A stretch of DNA of 64,000 nucleotides from the NCBI RefSeq assembly GCF_900114915.1, contig NZ_FOUS01000013.1:186001-250000 (forward strand). Reading direction: 5' to 3'. The DNA is from Bradyrhizobium sp. Rc3b. Lineage in GTDB: Bacteria > Pseudomonadota > Alphaproteobacteria > Rhizobiales > Xanthobacteraceae. Below are positions 41,968-50,634 of this stretch, piece by piece (within the stretch, counting starts at the first letter, position 1; the number at the start of each line of letters is the position of its first letter). The notes under the pieces are model-generated. The model had not been told where the DNA came from and made no database searches. It worked only from the letters and a program-made list of their open reading frames with translations. A program made the translations under genes and the position numbers.

Positions 41968-43383
41968 TTACGAGAAGAACGCGATCTTCTCGGCCTGGGT
42001 CATGCGGCGGATCGGCGCGAGCGGGTCGTTGGCGGGCGCGCGGGGTTTTTGCAGGATGCCGCTGGCGAGGATGGTGGCGCCGAGCGAGGGCTCGGGGAGC
42101 GGCGTGGGCATCGGAAGCGTTGCGGCCGGTGCTGCGGCGAGCGATGCGGTGGCTGCCATCGCCGGGGCCTGCTGCTCCATCACTTCGGCGGCGGCCTCCG
42201 CGATGGCTTCGGTGAGGCGCGCGAGCGAGTCCATTGCGATCGGCGCGTCGGCGGCGGGCTCTTCCACCATGGGAGCGACGACAGGCTGAGGCGCGATCGG
42301 TTCCGGAAGCTCCGCAGCAATGGGCGCTGCAGCCTCCGCCACCATCGGCTCCGGAACGGCCGCTTCCATCTCGACCGGCGCGATGATCTCGTCGAACTCC
42401 GGATCGGGCGCGGCCATCTCCAGCGCGATGGCCTCGAGCACGGCGTCGTCCTCGGCTTGCGCGGCCGCGTCGAGCGCGAACGCGTCAGCGGCTTCCGCGA
42501 AGGCGGCGGTGTCCGTGGCCGGCTCTTCCAACGGGACAGCTTCGGGCGCGACGTCTTCTGGCGCGACTTGGTCGAGCGCTGTGCTCTCGACGGCGATCTG
42601 GCTCTCGGCCGCAATCTCCGGCGCGACGGCCGCGTCCAGTGCCTGTTCCGCCTCGGCGAACGCTTCGCCGGCGACGGTCGCTTCGGGCTCGGCAGCCGCT
42701 GCGAGATCCTGAGGCGGCTCCGTAAAAGCCACGGATGCTTCGCTCGCCATCGCCGCGGGCGCGGCCGCGGCGGGCGGAGCGTCGGCGGCGGATGATGGCG
42801 CCTGCTGCATCGGAGCCGACGTGGACGGCGCCGCGTGCGGCGATGCGCCGCCGTCGGTCTGCTCCACCCGATCCCTCAAGAGATCGAATGCGGCTTTGAG
42901 CTCGACGCGGGGGTCGATGGTCGAAATCTGTCCGCAGGCGGCCTCGATCGAGGCGAGTTGCGAATCAATGAGGTCGCAGATTCGTCCGTCGGCGCCGATC
43001 TCGCGCCAGCGCCAGGAGATCTCCTTGATGATGCGCACGCCGCGCGGGATCGCGGCGAGGCTCGTCTCGATCGCGGCGGGGTCGACGGCGGCGATGGCGA
43101 TCGTCTCGGCCTCGCGGATCGCGCGGCGAATCTCGACCAGCGCTTCGGGCAGGCGGTCTTCGACGACGGGTTGTCGCTGCGCCGCAAGGGTTTCTTCGAT
43201 TTTCGCGACCGCGTCGAGCACCATGCGCGTGTCGGCATTGCGGTTGCGCTTGGCGTATTCGCCGAGGAACCAGCGGCCGCGCGCCGTCTCCATGAAGGCT
43301 TCGCGGATCGCGTCGTAATCCTGCTCGTTCGGCTCGGCCGCGCGGGCAGACATGGGCGAAAGGGCGAATGCTTCGTTGGCCAT
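41968..43383 (-). CDS. Large Ala/Glu/Pro-rich protein of unknown function
   Basis: 471 residues in three parts: a folded helical N terminus (about 1-170: DYDAIREAFMETARGRWFLGEYAKRNRNAD, then a long helix, a FRAME-like REAETIAI segment and a WRWREIGADGRICDLI block), a disordered Ala/Glu/Pro-rich acidic linker (about 175-435) and a short conserved C-terminal tail DPLAPIRRMTQAEKIAFFS. The layout resembles a scaffold with a terminal peptide. The N-terminal domain recalls alphaproteobacterial cytoplasmic proteins of unassigned role. An alternative start is the GTG at 43431. Confidence 0.7.
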   Translation of the reverse strand: MANEAFALSPMSARAAEPNEQDYDAIREAFMETARGRWFLGEYAKRNRNADTRMVLDAVAKIEETLAAQRQPVVEDRLPEALVEIRRAIREAETIAIAAVDPAAIETSLAAIPRGVRIIKEISWRWREIGADGRICDLIDSQLASIEAACGQISTIDPRVELKAAFDLLRDRVEQTDGGASPHAAPSTSAPMQQAPSSAADAPPAAAAPAAMASEASVAFTEPPQDLAAAAEPEATVAGEAFAEAEQALDAAVAPEIAAESQIAVESTALDQVAPEDVAPEAVPLEEPATDTAAFAEAADAFALDAAAQAEDDAVLEAIALEMAAPDPEFDEIIAPVEMEAAVPEPMVAEAAAPIAAELPEPIAPQPVVAPMVEEPAADAPIAMDSLARLTEAIAEAAAEVMEQQAPAMAATASLAAAPAATLPMPTPLPEPSLGATILASGILQKPRAPANDPLAPIRRMTQAEKIAFFS

Positions 43384-43458
43384 TGCGATCTCGTCGCGCA
43401 AATCACCGCGCGTTACAGTAACGATCACCACGATATCGTCCGAATCGCAATTGGTTTG

Positions 43459-44655
43459 ATGGCACCCGAATCACAAATCCCCACGCCAGCATCCGCGAAA
43501 CGGCGATTCGCCGTCAGCCTCGCCCTGTTCTATTCGGCCGTCTTCGCGGTCTCGGGCACGCATCTGCCGTTCTTCCCGGTATGGCTGAAGGCGATCGGCG
43601 TCGACGCGGCCTGGATCGGGCTCATCAACGCGCTGCCGGCGATCACGCGCTTCACCACGCTGCCGCAAGTGACCGCCTTCGCCGAAAAGCGACATGCCAT
43701 TCGCGCCGGCATGATGGTGTCGGTGCTGGCGACCGCGATTGGCTTCACCGCGGTCGGCTTGCAGCAGCAGCCGCTGGCGCTGTTCCTGATCTACGCGCTG
43801 ACCTGCATGATGTGGACGCCGACGATGCCGCTGACCGACGCTTATGCGTTGCGCGGCGTCGCCCGTTACGGGCTCGATTACGGACCCTTGCGGCTGTGGG
43901 GCTCGGCGGCCTTCGCCGCCGGCTCGCTCGCCTGCGGCTATCTCGTAGACCACATCGCCGCGCGCGATCTGATCTGGGTCATCGTCGCATGGGCCGTCGT
44001 TGCGGTCGCAGCCGGCCTGCTGCTTCAGCCGCTCGACGATGTCAGGCGCAAGACGACCGAGAGACATGCCGGCAAGGCGCTGCTGCGCGATGCCGGCTTC
44101 TGGGCCGTCATCGTCTCGGCTGCGCTGATTCAGGGCAGCCACGTCGCCTACTACACCTTCTCCGCCATCAACTGGCAGCTCCATGGGATCAGTGGGCTGA
44201 CGATCGCGGGCCTGTGGACGCTGGGCGTGATCGCGGAGATCGTGGTATTCGCGCTGTCGCCGCGCTTCTCGCTGCATCCGTCCACCATGATCGCGATTGG
44301 AGGGCTCAGCGCCGTGCTGCGCTGGATCGTCACCGCGAGCGAGCCGCCGCTCGCGCTGCTCGCGATCGTCCAGCTCGGCCACGGTCTCAGCTTCGGCATG
44401 GCCATCGTCGGCACGATGAATCTGCTGGTGCAGCGCGTGCCCTCGCATCAGATCGCGCGAGGGCAGGGCTATTACGCCGCGTGCAACGGGCTTCTGGGCG
44501 CTGCGACCTCGATCGCGTCAGGCGCGATCTACGCCCGTATCGGCGATGGTCTGTATTATGTGATGGCCGCGATGGCGGCGGCCGGCGCGCTTCTGATCTG
44601 GTCGGCGCGGCACCGGCTCAAGCCTCAGCCCCAGAGCGAGGCATCCGGCGGATAG
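43459..44655 (+). CDS. MFS transporter, phenylpropionate permease (HcaT)-like family
   Basis: 398 residues with 12 predicted helices. Marks: FYSAVFAVSGTHLPFFPVWLKAIGV near the N terminus, TPTMPLTDAYALRG, DYGPLRLWGSAAFAAGSLACGYL and GYYAACNGLLGAATSIASGAIYARIG, characteristic of the MFS_1-like/HcaT nucleoside or aromatic acid permease subgroup. Substrate unknown. The last 31 bases overlap the convergent dipeptide epimerase gene. Confidence 0.82.
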   Translation: MAPESQIPTPASAKRRFAVSLALFYSAVFAVSGTHLPFFPVWLKAIGVDAAWIGLINALPAITRFTTLPQVTAFAEKRHAIRAGMMVSVLATAIGFTAVGLQQQPLALFLIYALTCMMWTPTMPLTDAYALRGVARYGLDYGPLRLWGSAAFAAGSLACGYLVDHIAARDLIWVIVAWAVVAVAAGLLLQPLDDVRRKTTERHAGKALLRDAGFWAVIVSAALIQGSHVAYYTFSAINWQLHGISGLTIAGLWTLGVIAEIVVFALSPRFSLHPSTMIAIGGLSAVLRWIVTASEPPLALLAIVQLGHGLSFGMAIVGTMNLLVQRVPSHQIARGQGYYAACNGLLGAATSIASGAIYARIGDGLYYVMAAMAAAGALLIWSARHRLKPQPQSEASGG

Positions 44656-45620
44656 ACCAGGCTGTCGTCGTAACGCAGGCCGTGATCGCGGTCGCGCGCC
44701 AGCAGCAAGGGGCCATCGAGATCGACGAAGCGCGCCTGCGGCGTCACCAGCATCGCGGGGGCCATCGACAGCGAGGTTGCGACCATGCAGCCGATCATGA
44801 TTTCGAAGCCGAGCGCCTGCGCGGCGTCCGCCATCGCAAGGGCCTCGGTGAGGCCGCCGGTCTTGTCGAGCTTGATGTTCACGGCGTCGTAGCGGTCGCG
44901 CAAGGGGGCAAGCGAGGAGCGGTCATGCACGCTCTCGTCGGCGCAAACCGCGAGCGGGCGCTTGATCCGCGCCAGTGCCTCGTCTTTGCCCGCGGGCAGT
45001 GGCTGCTCAACCAGGGTGACGCCGGCGGCATCGCAGGCGGCGAGATTGTGCGCCAGATTGGCCTCGGTCCAGGCCTCGTTGGCATCAACGATCAGCTCGG
45101 ATTCGGGAGCGGCCTTGCGTACCGCCGCGATCCGCTCCGGATCGCCGTCGCCGCCGAGCTTGATCTTGAGCAGCGGCCGGTGCGCCGCCTTGGCGGTGGC
45201 AGCCGCCATGGCCTCTGGGGTCCCTAACGAGATCGTGTACGCCGTAGTGCGCTCGCCCGGCACCGGGCGGTCGAGTAGGTTCCAGGCCCGCAGGCCCGCC
45301 GCCTTGGCCTCCAGGTCGATCAGGGCGCAGTCCAGGGCATTGCGGGCCGCACCGGGCGCCATGGCGGCCTGGAGGGCTTGCCGCGTCAGCCCGTCCGCCA
45401 AGGCCTGCTGCATGGCCTGGATGGCGGCCAGCGTCGCCTCGGGCGTCTCGCCATAGCGGGGATAGGGCACGCACTCGCCGCGGCCGGTCAGCCCGTCCCG
45501 GCCGACCTCCGCCACGACCGTCACAGCCTCGGTCTTGGCCCCCCGGCTGATGGTAAAGCTGCCCGCGATCGGGAAGCGCTCGATTCGCGCCGCCAGGGAA
45601 GCAAATTTCATGGAAGTCAT
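44625..45620 (-). CDS. Dipeptide epimerase (L-Ala-D/L-Glu epimerase type, enolase superfamily)
   Basis: 331 residues of the mandelate racemase/muconate-lactonizing subgroup: GRGECVPYPRYGET lid region, the catalytic KIKLGGDGD lysine motif, the metal ligands in DANEAWT, VEQPLP and CADESVHD, and the second lysine in NIKLDKTGGLTEA. It epimerises L-Ala-D-Glu to L-Ala-L-Glu in murein peptide recycling. The ATG at 45620 is used; an ATG at 45611 is alternative. Confidence 0.88.
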   Translation of the reverse strand: MTSMKFASLAARIERFPIAGSFTISRGAKTEAVTVVAEVGRDGLTGRGECVPYPRYGETPEATLAAIQAMQQALADGLTRQALQAAMAPGAARNALDCALIDLEAKAAGLRAWNLLDRPVPGERTTAYTISLGTPEAMAAATAKAAHRPLLKIKLGGDGDPERIAAVRKAAPESELIVDANEAWTEANLAHNLAACDAAGVTLVEQPLPAGKDEALARIKRPLAVCADESVHDRSSLAPLRDRYDAVNIKLDKTGGLTEALAMADAAQALGFEIMIGCMVATSLSMAPAMLVTPQARFVDLDGPLLLARDRDHGLRYDDSLVYPPDASLWG

Positions 45621-45754
45621 TTGGAACTCTGGCGAAATCTGAACCTGCTAGTTACCTCTAGCAACTAACATTAACCACTTGGGGATACCTTCTCTGGGTA
45701 AGGGCGCGTGCGCAACTATCTGATTTTCTCCGCCCCGGCACGGGAGCGGACATC

Positions 45755-46888
45755 TTGAGCAGCGATCCGAAGCTGGAGCGGATTGCCAAGGGCAACGCGC
45801 TGGCACTCTGCGCCACCGGGACATGGACCGCGAGCTTCGCGCCGGTCCTGGAGCGCATGGTGGCCGACGCCGAGAAGCTCGCCGGCGGCCAGCAAAGCAT
45901 CTTCATCGACGTCTCCGAGGTCGCCAAGCTCGACACGTTCGGCGCCTGGCTGATCGAGCGGCTGCGCCGCAGCCTGACGAAAGGATCCGTCGAGGCGCAG
46001 ATCGCGGGTCTCTCCGCCAATTATTCCAGCCTCGTGGACGAGGTACGGCGGGTCAGGGCGACGGCCGTGGTCGACGGCGGCACGGTGACCATCGCGGGCA
46101 TGCTGGAGCAGATCGGCCGGACCGTGGCCGGCATCGGCGGCACGGTCGCAGGCCTCGTCGACATGCTCGGCGCCGTGCTCGCGGCATGGTTTCGCGTCCT
46201 GATCCATCCGCGCTCGTTCCGCCTGACCTCGACCGTGCATCACATGGAGCAGGTCTGCTGGCGCGCGGTGCCGATCATCGTGCTGATCACCTTCCTGATC
46301 GGATGCATCATCGCTCAACAAGGCATCTTCCATTTCCGAAGGTTCGGCGCCGACATCTTCGTGGTCGACATGCTGGGCGTGCTGGTGCTGCGCGAGATCG
46401 GCGTGCTGCTGGTCGCGATCATGGTCGCGGGCCGCTCGGGCAGCGCCTACACCGCCGAGCTCGGCTCGATGAAGATGCGCGAGGAGATCGACGCGTTGCG
46501 CACCATGGGCTTCGATCCGATCGAGGTGCTGGTGCTGCCGCGCATGATGGCGCTGGTGCTGGCGCTGCCGATCCTGGCTTTCCTCGGCGCGATGGCCGCG
46601 CTCTATGGCGGCGGTCTCGTTGCCTGGCTCTATGGCGGGGTCGAGCCCGAAGCCTTCCTGCTGCGCTTGCGCGACGCTATCTCGATCGACCATTTCATCG
46701 TCGGCATCGTCAAGGCGCCGGTCATGGCCGCCGTGATCGGCATCGTCGCCTGCGTCGAGGGCCTTGCCGTGCAGGGCAGCGCGGAATCGCTGGGCCAGCA
46801 CACCACGGCCTCGGTGGTGAAGGGCATCTTCTTCGTCATCGTCATGGACGGCGTGTTCGCCATCTTCTTCGCCTCGATCGGGATGTGA
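45755..46888 (+). CDS. mlaE: MlaE-type ABC transporter permease with N-terminal STAS domain
   Basis: 377 residues: an N-terminal STAS-like domain (about 1-110, with IFIDVSEVAKLDTFGAWLIERL), a linker, then the MlaE permease (IHPRSFRLTSTVHHMEQ, GCIIAQQGIFHFRRFGAD, and the RSGSAYTAELGSMKMREEIDALRTMGFDP coupling loop). In E. coli the STAS subunit MlaB is a separate protein; here it is fused. The complex moves phospholipid between the membranes. It starts at TTG after a GGAG at 45743; the first gene of a three-gene operon. Confidence 0.9.
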   Translation: MSSDPKLERIAKGNALALCATGTWTASFAPVLERMVADAEKLAGGQQSIFIDVSEVAKLDTFGAWLIERLRRSLTKGSVEAQIAGLSANYSSLVDEVRRVRATAVVDGGTVTIAGMLEQIGRTVAGIGGTVAGLVDMLGAVLAAWFRVLIHPRSFRLTSTVHHMEQVCWRAVPIIVLITFLIGCIIAQQGIFHFRRFGADIFVVDMLGVLVLREIGVLLVAIMVAGRSGSAYTAELGSMKMREEIDALRTMGFDPIEVLVLPRMMALVLALPILAFLGAMAALYGGGLVAWLYGGVEPEAFLLRLRDAISIDHFIVGIVKAPVMAAVIGIVACVEGLAVQGSAESLGQHTTASVVKGIFFVIVMDGVFAIFFASIGM

Positions 46889-46890
46889 CG

Positions 46891-47661
46891 ATGGCTGGCG
46901 AGATCCAAAATCCGATCATCCGCGTGCGCGACATCACCGTGCAGTTCGGCTCAACACGCGTGCTCGACGGCCTCAACCTCGACGTCAAGCGCGGCGAGAT
47001 CTTGGGTTTCGTCGGTCCTTCCGGTGCCGGCAAGTCGGTGCTGACGCGCACCATCATCGGTCTCGTGCCGAAGGTTGCGGGCTCCATCGAGGTGTTCGGC
47101 GTCGATCTGGACTCCTCGAGCACCTCGCAGCGCCGCAACGTGGAGCGGCGCTGGGGCGTGTTGTTTCAGCAGGGCGCGCTGTTCTCCTCGCTGACCGTGC
47201 GGCAGAACATCCAGTTTCCGATGCGCGAATATCTTCGGGTCTCGCAGCGGCTGATGGACGAGATCACGATGGCCAAGCTCACCATGGTCGGCCTCAAGCC
47301 GGAGGTCGCCGAGCGCTTCCCGTCAGAGCTCTCCGGCGGCATGATCAAGCGCGTGGCGCTGGCGCGCGCGCTGTCGCTCGATCCGGATCTCGTCTTCCTC
47401 GACGAGCCGACCTCGGGCCTCGATCCGATCGGCGCCGGCGATTTCGACGAGCTGGTCAGGACGCTCCAGCGCACTTTGGGGCTGACCGTTTTCATGGTAA
47501 CCCACGACCTCGACAGCCTTTACACAGCGTGTGACCGCATCGCCGTTTTAGGGAACGGTAAGATCATAGCGGCAGGGTCGATCGCCGACATGCAGGCCTC
47601 GCAGCATCCCTGGCTGAGGCAATATTTCCATGGCAAGCGCGCCCGCGCGGTCATGGGTTGA
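46891..47661 (+). CDS. mlaF: MlaF-type ABC transporter ATPase
   Basis: 256 residues: Walker A GPSGAGKSV, Q-loop FQQGALFSSLTV, signature LSGGMIKRVALARAL, Walker B LVFLDEPTSGLDP and the switch histidine in MVTHDLDSL. The LSGGM and the TSGLDPIGA segment match the Mla/Mkl/TtgA family ATPases. It begins two bases after the permease stop. Confidence 0.92.
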   Translation: MAGEIQNPIIRVRDITVQFGSTRVLDGLNLDVKRGEILGFVGPSGAGKSVLTRTIIGLVPKVAGSIEVFGVDLDSSSTSQRRNVERRWGVLFQQGALFSSLTVRQNIQFPMREYLRVSQRLMDEITMAKLTMVGLKPEVAERFPSELSGGMIKRVALARALSLDPDLVFLDEPTSGLDPIGAGDFDELVRTLQRTLGLTVFMVTHDLDSLYTACDRIAVLGNGKIIAAGSIADMQASQHPWLRQYFHGKRARAVMG

Positions 47662-47703
47662 GTGGCTGGGTTGAATAGCTGTGATGAGTAGCCGGAGCAC
47701 CTG

Positions 47704-48576
47704 ATGGAAACGCGGGCAAACTACGTCTTGATCGGGTCGTTCACGCTGGCGGTGATCGCCGCGGCGATCGGCTTCGTGCTCTGGTTCCAGTCGCTGCACA
47801 CCACCAAGCAGCGCAGTCCCCTGCGCGTTGTGTTCGAGGGCCCGGCGGCGGGCCTGCGCAACGGCGGCAGTGTCAATTTCAACGGTATCCGGGTGGGCGA
47901 GGTGGTCTCGGTGAAGCTCGACAACCCGCGGCGGGTTGTCGCACTCGCCATGATCGAGAACAACGCTCCGATCCGCAAGGACACCCTGGTCGGCCTCGAA
48001 TTCCAGGGCCTCACCGGCGTCGCGGCCATCTCGCTCAAGGGCGGCGACGAGGCCGCGGCGCCGCCGCCGCTCGACCAGGACGGCATCCCGACGCTGACGG
48101 CAGATCCCAACAAGCTCCAGGACGTCACCGAGGCGATCCGCGGCACGCTGCAGAACATCAACAAGATCGTCGCCGACAATCAGGAATCGGTGAAGAACTC
48201 GCTGAAGAATCTGGAGACCTTCACCAACTCGCTCGCGCGCAATTCCGAGAAGATCGACGGCGTGATGGCCAAGGTCGACGGCGTCATGCTCAAGGCCGAC
48301 AACCTCATGCTCGGACTCAACACGCTCGCCGGCGGCAAGGACGGCGGCGAGCTGTTCCAGGCGGTGAAGTCGATCCGCGAGCTCGCCGACGATTTCGACA
48401 AGCGCTCCGGTGCGTTGATGAGCGACGGCCGTCGTACCCTCGGTGACATCAGCCGCGCCGTGAACAATTTCGACCGCAACCCGACCCGCGTGCTGTTCGG
48501 CGCCAGCAACTCATCGCAGCCCGCTCCGCCGCCCGAGCCGCCGAGGCCGGCCCCCACCGCGAGCGGCAGGCGCTAG
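47704..48576 (+). CDS. mlaD: MlaD/MCE-domain lipid-binding protein
   Basis: 290 residues: one N-terminal membrane helix (about 8-28), an MCE domain (about 35-120: VVFEGPAAGLRNGGSVNFNGIRVGEV and LVGLEFQGLTGVAAISLKGG), a long alpha-helical stretch and a Pro-rich C terminus. The periplasmic MCE hexamer forms the lipid channel of the Mla-type system. It is longer than E. coli MlaD (about 183 residues), as is usual for the rhizobial form. GGAG lies 8 bases upstream of the ATG. MlaC and MlaA are not nearby. Confidence 0.9.
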   Translation: METRANYVLIGSFTLAVIAAAIGFVLWFQSLHTTKQRSPLRVVFEGPAAGLRNGGSVNFNGIRVGEVVSVKLDNPRRVVALAMIENNAPIRKDTLVGLEFQGLTGVAAISLKGGDEAAAPPPLDQDGIPTLTADPNKLQDVTEAIRGTLQNINKIVADNQESVKNSLKNLETFTNSLARNSEKIDGVMAKVDGVMLKADNLMLGLNTLAGGKDGGELFQAVKSIRELADDFDKRSGALMSDGRRTLGDISRAVNNFDRNPTRVLFGASNSSQPAPPPEPPRPAPTASGRR

Positions 48577-48828
48577 GCGAGCGCAAGTTCGCGCACTTCG
48601 TCATCGTAGGTCTCGTGTCCCGGACGCGCTGCAGCGTGCGCTTCGTTCCTCGCAATGACGGCTTGCGGAGACCATCGCGGCCTTCTTCACCCCGCGCGAT
48701 ACGAAAGTATGGGGGTCCAGCCGAGCCAAGGTAGGGGGAGGGGTAGGCCGGTATTGTCCGCTATATCGCGCTCAAGGCGTGCCCACGACAAGGCGCGTCG
48801 ACTTCACTCACAGGGGAGGAGAGAGCGC

Positions 48829-49005
48829 GTGGTACGCCTGCTGCTGTTGTTGCCGTTCATCGGCCTGATGATCGTGCCGTTCTACAATATCAGGGAGCCG
48901 CATCTGTTCGGCTTCCCGTTCTTCTACTGGTATCAGCTCGCCTGGGTGCCGCTGACCTCGCTGCTCACCTACATCGTCTACAGGAGCGTGCGCCGTGCTG
49001 ACTAA
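48829..49005 (+). CDS. DUF3311 small membrane protein
   Basis: 58 residues with two hydrophobic helices: LLLLLPFIGLMIVPFYNI and FPFFYWYQLAWVPLTSLLTYIVY, the complete DUF3311 pattern. These proteins are nearly always encoded directly upstream of a sodium:solute symporter and resemble an accessory subunit. The GTG start follows AGGGGAGGA. The end overlaps the symporter gene by 11 bases. Confidence 0.82.
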   Translation: MVRLLLLLPFIGLMIVPFYNIREPHLFGFPFFYWYQLAWVPLTSLLTYIVYRSVRRAD

Positions 49006-50485
49006 TGTCGATAGCGCGGCGTTCGCCGTATTCCTCGCACTGTTCATTCTCGTCACCGGCATGGGCTTCGTCGCCTCGCGCTGGCGCAAGCCGGAGACGC
49101 TCGCCCATCTCGACGAGTGGGGCCTTGGCGGCCGCAAGTTCGGGACCTGGATCACCTGGTTCCTGGTCGGCGGCGACTTCTACACCGCCTACACCGTGAT
49201 CGCCGTTCCTGCGCTGGTCTACGCGGTCGGCGCCTACGGCTTCTTCGCGCTGCCCTACACCATCATCGTCTATCCGTTCGTGTTCGCGGTGATGCCGGTG
49301 CTGTGGAAGGTCGCCAAGGAGCGCGGCTACGTCACCGCGGGCGACGTGGTGCGCGGCGCCTACGGATCGCGCGGGCTCGAGCTTGCGGTCGCGGCCACCG
49401 GCGTGCTGGCGACGATGCCTTACATCGCGCTCCAGCTGATCGGCATGGAGGTGGCGATCAAGGCGCTCGGCCTGCACGGCGAGGTGCCGCTCGTTCTCGC
49501 CTTCCTGGTGCTGGCGCTCTACACTTATTCGTCGGGCCTGCGCGCGCCGGCGCTGATCGCCTTCGTCAAGGACATCATGATCTACATCGTGGTGATCGCC
49601 GCGATTGCGATCGTGCCCTCGAAGCTTGGCGGCTACGGGGCGATCTTCACCGCGGCGGATGCGGCATTCGCAGCGAAAGGCGCAGGCGGCATCCTGCTGT
49701 CCCCGGCGCAGATCGTGCCCTATGCCTCGCTGGCGCTGGGCTCGGCGCTCGCCGCCTTCATGTATCCGCACACGCTGACCGGCATCTTCGCGTCCTCGGG
49801 CGGCAACACCATCCGCAAGAATGCGATGATGCTGCCGGCCTACACGCTGCTGCTCGGCCTGCTTGCGCTGCTCGGTTACATGGGCCATGCGGCGGGCCTC
49901 AAGCTCGCCAGCAACAACGACGTCGTGCCCGAGCTGTTCAAGACGCTGTTCCCGAGCTGGTTCGCAGGCTTTGCCTTCGCCGCGATTGCGATCGGAGCGC
50001 TGGTGCCGGCCGCCGTCATGAGCATCGGCGCCGCCAATCTGTTCACCCGCAACTTCTGGAAGGTGTGGGTCGATCCGAAGGTGACTCCGGCAGGTGAGGC
50101 GAAGGTCGCCAAGATCACCTCCATGCTGGTGAAGGTCGGCGCGCTGCTCGCCATCCTCCTGATGCCGACGCAGTTCGCGCTCGACCTGCAACTGCTCGGG
50201 GGCCTCTGGATCCTGCAGACGCTGCCGGCGCTGGTGTTCGGTCTCTATCTGAACTGGTTCTCGAGCCCGGCGCTGCTGGCTGGCTGGGCCGTCGGCCTGG
50301 CCGGCGGATCGTGGCTCGCCTGGTCGGACGGATTGAAGCCGCTGCACAGCATCGACTTCGGCGCCGGGAAGGTCGCGATCTACACCGGTCTGTTGGCGCT
50401 CGCGCTCAACATCGTGGTGGCCGTCGTGGTCAACCTGGCTCTCAAGCGCATGCCGCAGCAACGGCTGTCCCGCGAGGCGGCCTGA
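48995..50485 (+). CDS. mctP: Sodium:solute symporter, monocarboxylate permease (MctP-like)
   Basis: 496 residues with about 13 helices of the SSS family: GRKFGTWITWFLVGGDFYTAYTVIAVPALVYAVG, SRGLELAVAATGVLATMPYIALQLIG and the helix with AFMYPHTLTGIFASSGGNTIRKN. It resembles the rhizobial MctP carrier of lactate, pyruvate and alanine. The start is a GTG overlapping DUF3311. The adjacent hybrid kinase and response regulator probably control it, as reported for mctP with mctS and mctR in rhizobia (from memory). Confidence 0.8.
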   Translation: MLTNVDSAAFAVFLALFILVTGMGFVASRWRKPETLAHLDEWGLGGRKFGTWITWFLVGGDFYTAYTVIAVPALVYAVGAYGFFALPYTIIVYPFVFAVMPVLWKVAKERGYVTAGDVVRGAYGSRGLELAVAATGVLATMPYIALQLIGMEVAIKALGLHGEVPLVLAFLVLALYTYSSGLRAPALIAFVKDIMIYIVVIAAIAIVPSKLGGYGAIFTAADAAFAAKGAGGILLSPAQIVPYASLALGSALAAFMYPHTLTGIFASSGGNTIRKNAMMLPAYTLLLGLLALLGYMGHAAGLKLASNNDVVPELFKTLFPSWFAGFAFAAIAIGALVPAAVMSIGAANLFTRNFWKVWVDPKVTPAGEAKVAKITSMLVKVGALLAILLMPTQFALDLQLLGGLWILQTLPALVFGLYLNWFSSPALLAGWAVGLAGGSWLAWSDGLKPLHSIDFGAGKVAIYTGLLALALNIVVAVVVNLALKRMPQQRLSREAA

Positions 50486-50495
50486 GCGATTGCGG

Positions 50496-50527
50496 GCGGC
50501 GGCCGGGGAAATCCCTTCGGCCGCCGC
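50496..50527 (+). terminator. GC hairpin after the symporter gene
   Basis: A perfect 10-bp stem GCGGCGGCCG / CGGCCGCCGC with a 12-base loop, followed only by TTGTCT. Weak U-run, so termination may be partial. Confidence 0.5.
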
Positions 50528-50634
50528 TTGTCTGCGGACTGAAACGGCCTTCCATGCGATTGAAAACGCTCTAGTATCCGCCCGCGCCCGGCCGCTCGTC
50601 GCGAGCGCATCAGACTGTTTCGGGTGAGGATGTC

